64,000 nucleotides of DNA from Gyromitra esculenta (taxonomy: Eukaryota > Ascomycota > Pezizomycetes > Pezizales > Discinaceae). Position numbers and translations under genes: made by a program. The notes below the pieces were generated by a model. It searched no databases. It had not been told where the DNA came from and was given only the letters and a program-made list of their open reading frames with translations. Positions within the stretch are counted from its first letter, which is position 1, and every line of letters begins with the position of its first letter. The stretch is from positions 3,596,001-3,660,000 of the forward strand of contig JBCAML010000001.1 of assembly GCA_038503075.1 (NCBI GenBank), written 5' to 3'. This document shows positions 30,001 to 39,403 of this stretch, in pieces.

Positions 30001-32995
30001 TCATTCGTTTTACAACGTGGCAGGGTCAGATTATTTTTATCTTTCTTTTTGGTGGAGTTATTAAGGTTTGAAAATGTGACTTTTTGGTGGAGGATCAAAC
30101 GAATGTTGCGCCCAAATAATGCCTATTTAGGCCATCATATGTCTGAAAATGGTATTAGTCATGTCTACTGGCAAGCCTTGAGAGACACTTAGCACTGATA
30201 TTTGCCATCTTAGCACACATATCTGAAGCCTTGGCAAATCCGTGATGGACAAATTGCCCAAAATAGTAAGGAAAAATGCATTACTAATCGTCAAAATGAA
30301 TGTTGTGCCCTCCGACACTAGGTGTCCCCAACCATAGGTTCATAATATATAACTGTATCTACATATCAGGCGATAGGCCAATTAACGTTGAGATCCACAC
30401 TCTGAAACACATTAATAACTGGTTGACAAGATCTTCGATTCGTACCTATTTAATAATCTCGCAATCAGACGTTCATTCGCTAAACCCAGGGTATTTGGTG
30501 GAGCTCTTTCACAATCTGTCAACACCCAATATAGGAAAGGATCGTCACGTGACATATCGGCTACGAGACCATCTATTTAAGGTATGTGACTAGCCTAGCA
30601 CGAAACTACATGTATTCAAAAAGAACCACCTTGGATTTCTTGCGTGACGACTATTACCCCCTTGCCCAGCTAGATCGTATGGCGATCTGCTACTAAATTA
30701 CTATGAAACTTATTGTGAAGTTGGTGCGCGGATAGTGCGATACGCATGTGTTGGGGTAGGCCTCTTTGTTCGATGTTGTCGCAAGTGGTTAGAAAAAGGT
30801 ATACTCGTACGTGTTGGTTAGAAATGACATATTTGATAATACCATCGATATCATCTACTATGAGTTATAGTTGTTAAACGCATAAAACTTCAATAAATGA
30901 TCCTTAACTGAATGAGAAAGGAACGTTAAAAAGGAAATCTAGATGTAGATATACACATGCATGTAATACCTAACGTGCCAGGCCAAACCAACGGACACAA
31001 GTAAATTTATGCGTATGTGCATGTAGCGGTTAGATTAGATGCAATTGGATTTAATCCTAAATTATTGGATTTTAGATGATTAATTTATAATACATAATAA
31101 TATAATGTGAGGAGTCACTTATGGTGACACTGGATTCGTCTAGGATAACAGCCTTAGAATAATCTGGTTGGGTAATGTAATTTAGGGCTACCTACCTACA
31201 TGTATGTATATGTGGTAAGTTTTGCTATCTTTAGGGACTTGCGGTTTTAGGGTTGCAGGAACACGGTATTTAAATGTATGTTAGTTTAATGTACGGGGCT
31301 GTTTTAGCTTCAAACCAGTAAATTACAAGTTGTAACATATAGTTTCCGCTATCCTCAATAAGATCTAGTAGAACACTATGGGAAGGTGCAGTGACATTGA
31401 ATCAAAATCAAAGTACGATAAGCTTCAGTACTGGGGAATTTATGTGTATTTAATTTTAGCTCCATACCGTACTATTGTATTTTACTGTTTCTTCACAGGT
31501 CGATATGGTAAAGTATGTAATCTTACCGATCGCATTCCTACTCAGTTTAAACCTTAAAGATCTGCACTTATCTTATCTTATCTTATCGCTTAGTGAGGTT
31601 TCTAAAGAGACTTTTGACCTTCTGATGATTTTGCGGGTGTTGGTATCAGGCTATATTTAGCACCTAGGCCTCGAGCTTCCCATTTCATGTTTTTGTAATG
31701 TTTATAACCTAATCTTCCAATATATTGAAATATAGACTTTGGTTTCTTATACCATAAGTTAGAATGGAAGCAAATAAGTACAGGTAAGCAACAAAATAAA
31801 AGTTTCGAGCAGAAGGCGAGAAGGAGCAGCTGCGCTTGTACTGTATAGGCTGGCTGTTCTTTTGTGAATTATTGTATGAGGAAACCGTGTCCAGTCAGGA
31901 GAGGCCGAAGGGTAGAGGGGAAAGTTTGGTGAAGGCTGTTTGTGATACATGTACAGTCTCGTTCGAAAAGTCTTGGCACCCCTCGTCTCTATTAAGCACG
32001 ACTACCGACGGATTGAGGCTATAATTTTTGTAGAAGATAGTTATGTGAGGTAGTTAGATGTTACTCAGCATCTGAGGATCTCCATAGTTTTCCACCCTTT
32101 TGAATTACTGTTTTCCGGTTCGATTCGTAGCTATTTAGTTTATTGTCAACGATTAATAGGGTGCCAGGATTTTGCGAACGTGACTGTACATGTAGTTATA
32201 TCTGTAGTAGGGTAATACAGTGCTCCATGTACAACTTGTATATTTAACTAGACATTGAACGAACATCCGATGAAACGATAGTGTTTGAGCGTGTGTATGT
32301 GCTGATCGATATCACACATTCCCGGCCTCCACCCAAAGAATTCGCCGAGTACCACGGGCTAGTGGCGAATTCAGTACAACAAAAGAAGTATAAAATAGGG
32401 CTGATCGTTATAGGTATCATAACGATTGACATAATCCTAGAGCAGAAGCTTTCGGACGAACCACGGCGGCTGATCTAGGTTACACGGAGTTAAGTTGGCA
32501 ACGATGCTTGAGTGGAACGTTGCAACGTTTCTTCTCCTGAATTTTGAAATATGCACCATTTATCCCAATCAAGAATTACTATATTTAGCAGAAACGTTAA
32601 CGCGTTCCTGAATTAAAGTACCGCGGAGGTCTAGCCTGGACAAAAGCTTCCTGTAACAAGTTTATTGGGGTACCTACCTCCCCTTCATGTACACGTACAT
32701 TTAGTTATTATTGCTAGTAATTGGAGCCGAGACCCTTCCCAAGAACGCGTTTTCGCTTCAATAACTATCGAAGATTGCCCGGTTATCGTTTCCTGGAGTT
32801 TATATACACTGCATGCCATGAGTCGCCGAGTCTCCCATCGGCGTTGACATTTCAGAAAGCCCCTGAATTTACTTTCTACAACGTTCAAATAGAAACCGTG
32901 GTCAACTAATCCGAAATTTTATGTGTAACTAGTACTTCACTGCATCGTCGTTTTTTGTGACCTCCGCAAAATGCGATTGGATATGCCAATTTGAT
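27055..32995. other. 5.9-kb AT-rich spacer with one MITE
   Basis: The part at 27055-28110 is the promoter and leader side of the DENN gene, more balanced in composition, with GGT-rich runs near 27316. From 28.1 kb the sequence is AT-rich and holds the MITE at 28917-29090 and four TACATGTA palindromes (30607, 31197, 31946, 32187). Short open frames do not match families I know. Confidence 0.5.
28917..29090. mobile_element. 174-bp pogo/Fot1-type MITE, copy A
   Basis: The element is flanked by TA on both sides (28915-28916 and 29091-29092). Its ends are perfect inverted repeats of about 23 bp beginning CAGTACAATCGCCCTATAAG. A CAGT terminus with a TA target duplication is the known pattern of pogo/Fot1/Tigger elements. 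There is no coding capacity. The sub-motif TATAAGAATA recurs inside the right arm. The reverse complement aligns along its whole length with copy B at 62991-63162. Confidence 0.85.
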
Positions 32996-34103
32996 CTATA
33001 TATGTAGCCCCAATCTGCCTGTAGAGAGGACTCCTCGATCCCCACATGCTGACCGCCATTCGATGCTTAACTGGCCTAGAACAGTTTTATCCGTGGTCGA
33101 TTCGTCATCCCTTTTCTCTACTGCGCCATCAGGCTGCACCAAAAATGCCACCTGCATAACGTCACGGCTTCGAAGAAGAGGTGTATCTCTTGGGTCGTTC
33201 CCAGCACCTACCCCTGTCGAACCTTCCCAGTTGAGGCTTGTAGACTTCCAACCTCTTTTCGTCCCAAGGTTCACCATCTCTAAGGAGATTGGTCCATCAC
33301 CCATGTTTTCCAATTGCGCTTCTAGCACCGCTCGGCCCCCAGGAAGAGATCCGATCTTCGTTCTGATAGTCAAGCATTGCTGTGCTATAAATTGATAGAG
33401 CTTCCTGAATGTCCGCACTCGCCCTGGCAGTTTCTCTATCCCTTCGTCATCTATAGCCTTTGGCGCCTCCGTGTACGTTACCGTGACTGCTAAGACATGG
33501 GTTCCTTCTTCCTTTAAGTCGTATTTCACAATTTTCTGAGAAGATCGCCCAATCTCCAAGTCTGCGCTTAGCCGCTCATCGCCGCCAAGCTCAAGACTTA
33601 GTGTCTGCGAAGGGGTCTGCATTTCTGCGCTGATGCGGACACCAGTGACCATGGATTGAGTCTCATTATTTGCTGAGAGGCAGCAACTGAAAGATTCTCC
33701 GATATAGGCATTTCCGAAGGCCGGTGGAAGAGTAAGCTTGTGTGACGTCAGCCATCACAATTCTTGTGCCCTTTCTTTGCATCTTGCATTCTTCTATGAC
33801 CCTATTACTTTTCTACGTATTTCAGAAAACGTACCAATGGGCTGAGAATGAAAGGATTGTCAAGCGTGTGCGAGGGGTAGGCATGCGATTGTCGTGATAT
33901 TGCCTCCAATTCTGAAGCTTGAGAGGAAAATATATCGATAGGGAGTGTATGCTGCTCGGCCAAGGAAGGTCTAGATAGTCTATCTTTAGGTCAGCAACAA
34001 CAAACAGAGATAAGGATTATTACATGAAGAAAGCTTACCGAAGCACTTTTAAGGAGATTGAGTGGGGTTCCTTAACCTCTGATACTGCTCGTTCACGGGG
34101 CAT
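32996..34103 (-). CDS. TRAPP complex subunit 13 (TRAPPC13)
   Basis: Exons 34039-34103, 33835-33979 and 32996-33736 (introns 59 and 98 nt) encode 316 residues. The N-terminus MPRERAVSEV leads into HSISLKVLRLSRPSLAEQ, followed by FILSPLLTLPPAFGNAYIGE and SFSCCLSANNE, all hallmark segments of TRAPPC13 (former DUF974). The C-terminal half has the family's beta-sandwich pattern (for example RTFRKLYQFIAQQCLTIRTK). The subunit belongs to TRAPP tethering complexes acting on Rab GTPases in ER-Golgi traffic and autophagy. The start is the first ATG before the conserved block. The first intron has branch GCTGACC and acceptor ATAG. A SET-domain relic lies upstream in divergent orientation. Confidence 0.93.
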
Positions 34104-34261
34104 GGCTATGATGGTATTTTGATAGTGGCTATCGCTTGTCGTTTGTCGAAAAATAACGTGGCATCCAAGTGCAGGCTCAAATGTGAGAGTTGCGCCAAGC
34201 TTTGTAACACCATCCCTGACCCTGGTTCGATCCCCAACTCCACACTGAGGTTGACATCGCC

Positions 34262-34417
34262 ATGATAGTACTTTTGCAGCGCATGGACTCTCTGAACCTT
34301 ATCCCTGACACGCTGGAAGGTAGATATAGAACAATGTTCGCATCCATGTTTGCCGGACTACACATCCTGGAGAAGCGTTATCCGGAGATACTCGAGTTAA
34401 GTAGCACAATAAGGTGA
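34262..34417 (+). CDS. Unrecognised 51-codon open frame, possible gene remnant
   Basis: ATG 34262 to TGA 34415-34417 encodes a helical, mixed-charge peptide containing MDSLNLIPDTLEGRYRTMFA and HILEKRYPEILELSSTIR. It reads like a piece of a real protein rather than random translation, but I cannot name a family. It lies in the short space between TRAPPC13 and the broken SET gene, so it may be the end of a decayed gene. The antisense frame is also open here, which weakens the case. Confidence 0.25.
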   Translation: MIVLLQRMDSLNLIPDTLEGRYRTMFASMFAGLHILEKRYPEILELSSTIR

Positions 34418-34488
34418 GGAGTGTTCGCGGCTTAGAGGATTGAGGCACAGAAAGTAATCGCTACAGCCCAGTGATAATCCTGGTTTAG

Positions 34489-34970
34489 GATGATTTCGAA
34501 AAGCATGTACAGCACTCAACATTTCTACATTACAGCTAGTAATGCCCTTCCCGCGTGTTTCTAAGCCCTGCATTTTTTAAATTTCATTTATTCATATTAT
34601 CTTCTCTTTCTACAATATTCCAATTTTATCTAGTCGGGTGTTAGCCTTCGTCTCCTTGCTGTTCTATGCACTGTGTGGTAATTGGCTGAAAAGGTACGAA
34701 TCTTCTGGGAAATCTGCAATGCACCAAGCGATTGTTCTCGGACTAGGCTCCATGTTTGATCATTCGACAATTCGGCAAAACATTGGGTGGAAGTGCAATT
34801 TAGAAGTAGGGGTAATCGCTTACTCCACTTTGCGTGACATCGAGTAGGGAGATGAGTTGTTGATATCATACGGATCTCACTTGGCTTTTGAGGATGTAGA
34901 AGCTGCTGAAATCAAAGGCAGAAAGGCAGAAGAGGAAGAGGAGCTAGGTGGACTTAACATGTTAGGTTGA
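34489..34970 (+). pseudogene. Broken SET-domain protein gene (C-terminal part)
   Basis: A piece reading DDFEKHVQHSTFLHYS (from 34489) can be spliced (donor GTAATG near 34539, acceptor TCTAG ending at 34633) to a frame containing AIVLGLGSMFDHSTIRQNIG and EVGVIAYSTLRDIE. An in-frame TAG stands at 34845-34847. Reading on in the same frame gives GDELLISYGSHLAFEDVEAA up to TGA 34968-34970. The NHS-like motif (here DHS) and the (E)ELxISYG motif are the cofactor- and product-binding landmarks of SET proteins. The stop falls exactly between two conserved blocks, and the N-terminal SET strands are not found. A substrate cannot be inferred. It is called a pseudogene; a sequencing error at one base would be the alternative. 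Confidence 0.68.
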
Positions 34971-35212
34971 ACCAGGTAATGTATGAAGGCAAAATTATAT
35001 AGGGTTAGGGTTTATATGCTTTATACCAACTGCCAAGCTTTCGTCCCCACGTCATTACCCGCACGATGTGACTCCCTGCGATGCTTGGGGCTAATTGGGA
35101 TCCCAAGCTACACATACTTGCAATCCTGTACCAACTCCAACTTCGATTGAGGACGGAAAAGAAAGAAGAGAAAAGGAAATAAAAGAAAAGAGATCGGTTT
35201 CTACCACTTACG

Positions 35213-36589
35213 ATGGGTCGTCTAGATGGAAGTAATTCGACTGGCACCTTAGCGCGTGTTACGCGCTCTCGTGCTCGCGTTATCGATCTCGCTGAAGATA
35301 GCTCCCGTTTGTCGAACCCACAACCAACAGCTGCAGTTTTAGCCCCGAAAAAGCGTGGTCGTAAACGTAAGATTGAGCAAGAGGGCGATGGTGACGAAAA
35401 CGAATTGATCGTGGTTGAATCAAAATCTACACCAGCAAAATCTAAAGGGAAAGGAAAGGCTAAGGCGGAGCTCGTCACTGTGAATGAACTAAGCCCAAAG
35501 AAACAGAAGGCAGCTGATCTTGAAGAGAAACGTCTTTCAAAATGGCGCACCCAACCCCCCCAGAAGCTCAGGAATAGGATCCACAGGTGCCTTACTCAGA
35601 GAATGGTTGTACTAGAGAGAGAGAGAGACATGGATAGTTATCCACCACAGGAAACTTTTCGAATTGCTGGAAGTACTGGGAATGTTTATCGAGTTCACAT
35701 TACGAACAAATCAACCTGTGATTGCCCAGATGGTGTTAAGGTTAGTGGCATTTTTAGAAGACTTGGGGAAAGTGTTGCTGATAATGGAGTAGAATGGGCT
35801 TTGCAAACATATTCTTTATGTATATTTCCACGGCCCTCTGCACATCTAGGAGGCTTTGCCTTCCAATATCATCACTTACAGTGCATATGAATAGGTTATG
35901 ATGAAAGTCTTAAAGGCTCGCGATGAATTTGTTTATCAATCCGCGCTTCTCTCATCTGTAAGGGTTACGTATATGCTGCGATTTGTTCGAAAATGGTGCT
36001 GAAAATTGTGTTTTCGGTTTCTGTAGGAGCTTGAACAAATCTTTGAAGATGCTCCACCAGCTCCAGCGAGAGGCGAAGCGGCCGCGAGTAGTGTTCGGAA
36101 GCCCCTTGAGGGTGATGATTGCCCTATTTGCTACTCAGAATTCGATAACGAGGAGAGTACAGTATACTGTAAAGCTCAATGCGGAACTAATATGCATGAA
36201 GTATACCTCCTCTCTTTTCAATCTTTGCTTTGTTATTTATTTTCAATCGTTCCCTTAGAGTATGTGATTCTTCAAACTTATAATATTTTTTTTGCAGGCT
36301 TGTTTCAACCAATGGGCAGCAACGAAAAGAGCTGGTAATGTTACTTGTGTTATGTGCAGACAACCATGGCAAAGTGACGGAAATCCCCAGGAGGCTCTTG
36401 CTAAAGGGGAAATTGGTAACGAGGGTTATGTGAACGTAGGTGCTCAGCTTGGAATGAGTGGATATCGTGGTATGTAATATCTATCATAAATACTGGTGAT
36501 CTTTAGACGTACTCACGTTGAGAACAGATACGTCTACATATCACTATAGTCCCTATGGCTATGGTTACCGCAGTAAGAGGTGGTACTGA
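35213..36589 (+). CDS. SWIM and RING zinc-finger protein, probable E3 ubiquitin ligase
   Basis: Six exons (35213-35740, 35793-35819, 35895-35957, 36027-36200, 36298-36469, 36528-36589) encode 341 residues. The N-terminal 110 residues are basic and low-complexity (KKRGRKRK). A SWIM finger follows: STCDCPDGVK at the end of exon 1 plus NGLCKHILY from the 27-nt exon 2, giving C-x-C...C-x-H. A RING finger starts at CPICYSEF and continues through NMHEACFNQW to CVMCRQPW, split by an intron. The C-terminus is Gly/Tyr-rich. SWIM plus RING in this order is the MEX/ZSWIM2 arrangement known for ubiquitin ligases; substrates are unknown. A tandem telomere-like box lies at 35000-35014 in the promoter. Confidence 0.88.
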
Positions 36590-38595
36590 AAGGTTCTTTC
36601 TTTCTCTCCTCTCTCTGTTCGTTCTCTTACTCTATACTTCTTGAAATTTTCTCTTACCAGAGAGAGGAGACAATTTAGTGCTACTACGAAGCTAGGGGGT
36701 TATCTATTTCATATTATCAAAGGTTATGGGGAATTTTCCCACACAACGCATTTACTACTCTCATTTAGGTTTTCCTTTACATGCATGTTGATTACATGTA
36801 TACTAGGTATTGCAGATGTTTCCCCTCTATAAAAGGGAGTAACTTAATTGGCCCCGGGAGCGTTCCTTGATCGACTCTAACTGCTTCTTGCCGCCTCCAA
36901 TACTTTCTGCATTTTTTCCATTTCGTGGTGTCCTTTGCATCCTCGATATCCCTCACTAGACGAATGTTACAAACACAAAGATCGTATCTTCGTAAACGTT
37001 TTTTGAGAGAATTCCGTTCACTGGCTGTTGCTGTGTGTGGTGGTTGCATGTTTGCCCTCCTTCTCTGTTCTTATATTGATCCTAACGTTGCGTATCACGA
37101 AGAGGATTAGCAACTATCAAAATAATTCCTCTGGGGTTCATTACTGCCTGCCTGCCTGCCTGCCACTTTGATTTTGATTTTGATTTTGATTTTGATTGGC
37201 CATCAACATCGTTTACTCCCATTTTTCCTGACCTTGCTTGTTTGTCGTCAACTAGAAGGTTGGGTCTCCATACCATGAATTACCGTTCCGAAATCGGGTG
37301 AATGAGAGAGGGGCTAGAGTTGAATTTATCTGCTATATCTTGTAAAATTTAGGAGTAATGACTATATTTCCCTAAAATATTTTCTACCTACATATACATA
37401 CAGTCACTACCAGTCACTCGGCCTATAAGATTCCTGTAATTATAATGTTGGAACTATTAGTGTTGCGTCCTAATAGTACTGGGGGTTCGGCTCTAGCAGA
37501 TATGTTTGATAGTCAGTTGGGCTTTGGGATCGGCTGAGCTATTGTATATATAGTGCCTGCTTTTGCCTGTAACTCGTTCCAGGGTTTTGTTCACGCTATA
37601 ACTTCTGTTACATGTGGCATTCTTGTACCTTACAAAAACAATGAAACAATGATTTAACTAAAAAAAAAGCCTGTAACTCGTTCCATGCTCCTTCTCCTCT
37701 ACACTTCACTCACTTGAAGCTATAACTCCTCCTTCTACGTTGCAACGGGGTGACGACACAGAGCCAAAAGTCTTTAGCACTTAGGTTTCATCCCCGCTTC
37801 GTGATACTTCTCCTCTCATGATGTCCTTTTAGGGAAGCATCCGTCATGATACACCCCTCGCCCTTTGCCCTCTCCTATGAGACTCAAGGGCTCCATTCTC
37901 CTCTCTCCTCGGTTGTAATCTCGGTTACATACAGCCTTCTTCTTCGCCTCCGCTTAGTGCGCATCTCCATCTCCAAACTCCTTTTGTGATTGATGTTCCA
38001 GCAGACCACTACCATACCAGTAGTATTCTATTAATCACACTGTACCTCACCCACCGGTCCCACCACAGTATTTGTCACTGCCAGATGTATTGTTTTTCTT
38101 TTGTATTTGTTTTTGTCCAGGAAGGTTTGGAAAGTAGGGTTTTGTTCAGGCCATAACTCCTGTTGTATGCGATATTCTTGTACCCATAAAAATAGTGAAA
38201 CGATGATTTAACAAAAAAACAAAACAAATGCCTGTATTTCGTTCAAAACAATGAAACAATGATTTAACAAAAGATGAGCACCTATATCTTGTTCTATATC
38301 TGGAGCTTGAATAATGGTCGATCATGGTTTAAAAACTCTAGTATACGATATTTGCAGGCTAACCACAAAAAAATATTTCTAAGGACCCAATTTCACTACA
38401 AATATATGTATATGAGACCACTAATATACAGTATCGTAAAAATAGTGAAAACCCCGATATCCCACATTCAAACCCTAAGCCTGAGGATAGCCGTGGTTGA
38501 ATTAAAGCTGTGGCGCATGCTACTTGTGGCTGAGGACAACAACAAAGCAATTCCAACCTTCTGTTCTCGACAACGGCATCCACAACTTAGTAGCG
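36590..38595. other. Intergenic region with simple and degenerate repeats
   Basis: It contains a CCTG tetranucleotide run (about 37147-37164), a TTTTGA hexanucleotide run (about 37168-37198), TACATGTA at 36793, the degenerate repeats at 37563-38295, and a telomere-like AACCCTAA at 38471-38478, about 120 bp before Med18. No gene is seen. Confidence 0.55.
37563..38295 (+). repeat. Degenerate dispersed repeat, unit about 105 bp, 2-3 copies
   Basis: Copy 1 (37581-37684) and copy 2 (38136-38244) share blocks in the same order: AGGGTTTTGTTCA, ATAACT(T/C)CTGTT, ATTCTTGTACC, TGAAAC(A/G)ATGATTTAAC and GCCTGTA..TCGTTC. A third, partial copy (38245-38295) repeats the last two blocks. A lone CCTGTAACTCGTTCC also precedes copy 1 (37566-37580). 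There is no coding potential and there are no terminal inverted repeats. Confidence 0.7.
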
Positions 38596-39403
38596 ATGGC
38601 AAAACCTCAGCATCTCACACAGTTTCAAAATTCACACCAAGAGCTCTCGCTCTACTCGCATCTTCCAGCCTCGCGGCAGCCGCCAATCCTCCGGATCATC
38701 TCCGGTATCACAGGGATGCTGCCGGATAACTCTCTCCATCATCACCTTGTCTTCAAACCAAAGCGGCCAAAACAGCTTGGGCCTGGAAGTAGTGCAGAGT
38801 TATATTATGTCCAACTGGTGTCAAGGGTTGAAGAAGGAGAGGATGGGAAGGGGAAAGATGACGGAAAATACGAGCTACGGAAACAGAAGTGGAAGATGAC
38901 CTTGGAAGATATTCCAGAAGCTACGAGGAAGCCTGTCATGTCGAGGAGCGTGTTAAGCTCGAATGTGGCCGAGGGAGATGCGGTGGCGTTCATTGAGAGC
39001 TTGGGGTACACGTATGTTTCGGTTTTATATCCTTCTTTTCTGGATGCTTCCGTATTGACAAAACTCTAGATTCCAATCAGCTTATTTCACTAGATCCTCG
39101 CGGCTAGTCCACAATAATGTCATCATAAAATTATCTCACATTCTACTCCCACTGCCCACTCTTCACTCATCAACTCTCGCGCCGGATGCGGTTTTTGGGA
39201 ACCCGTTTCCAACGTCCTCGCTAACGTCACTTGATCCTGCAAAATCGTGGATACTTAAAGCCTCTGTACGGGTACAAAGTAATCAAGATGTAGAAAGTTT
39301 GAACACTGGTGTGAACGAGTTGAAGGGGTTCAAGGAATTGCTAAAGGAGATGTGTGACTTAGAGGTTGCAGAGAGATTGGCATTAGACACGAGGGTTCGG
39401 TGA
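38596..39403 (+). CDS. MED18: Mediator subunit 18
   Basis: Exons 38596-39011 and 39094-39403 (82-nt intron) encode 241 residues. The N-terminal QELSLYSHLPASRQPPILRI followed by LHHHLVFKPKRP is the signature of fungal Med18 (Srb5), the head-module subunit that pairs with Med20 and helps preinitiation complex assembly and termination by RNA polymerase II. The middle has SSAELYYVQLVSRVE and the second exon has SSRLVHNNVIIKLSHIL, matching the family's second beta sheet; the C-terminus has LKEMCDLEVAERL. The ATG at 38596 is the only in-frame one before the conserved block. The acceptor is TTCACTAG ending at 39093; an alternative upstream AG would shift the frame. Confidence 0.9.

Noticed and set aside
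35741..35894. A SWIM finger lacking its C-x-H half
   Set aside because: The missing half was found as the 27-nt exon 35793-35819 with proper splice signals.
38524..38595. An N-terminal extension of Med18
   Set aside because: The upstream frame has only a TTG start. The ATG at 38596 leads directly into the conserved block.
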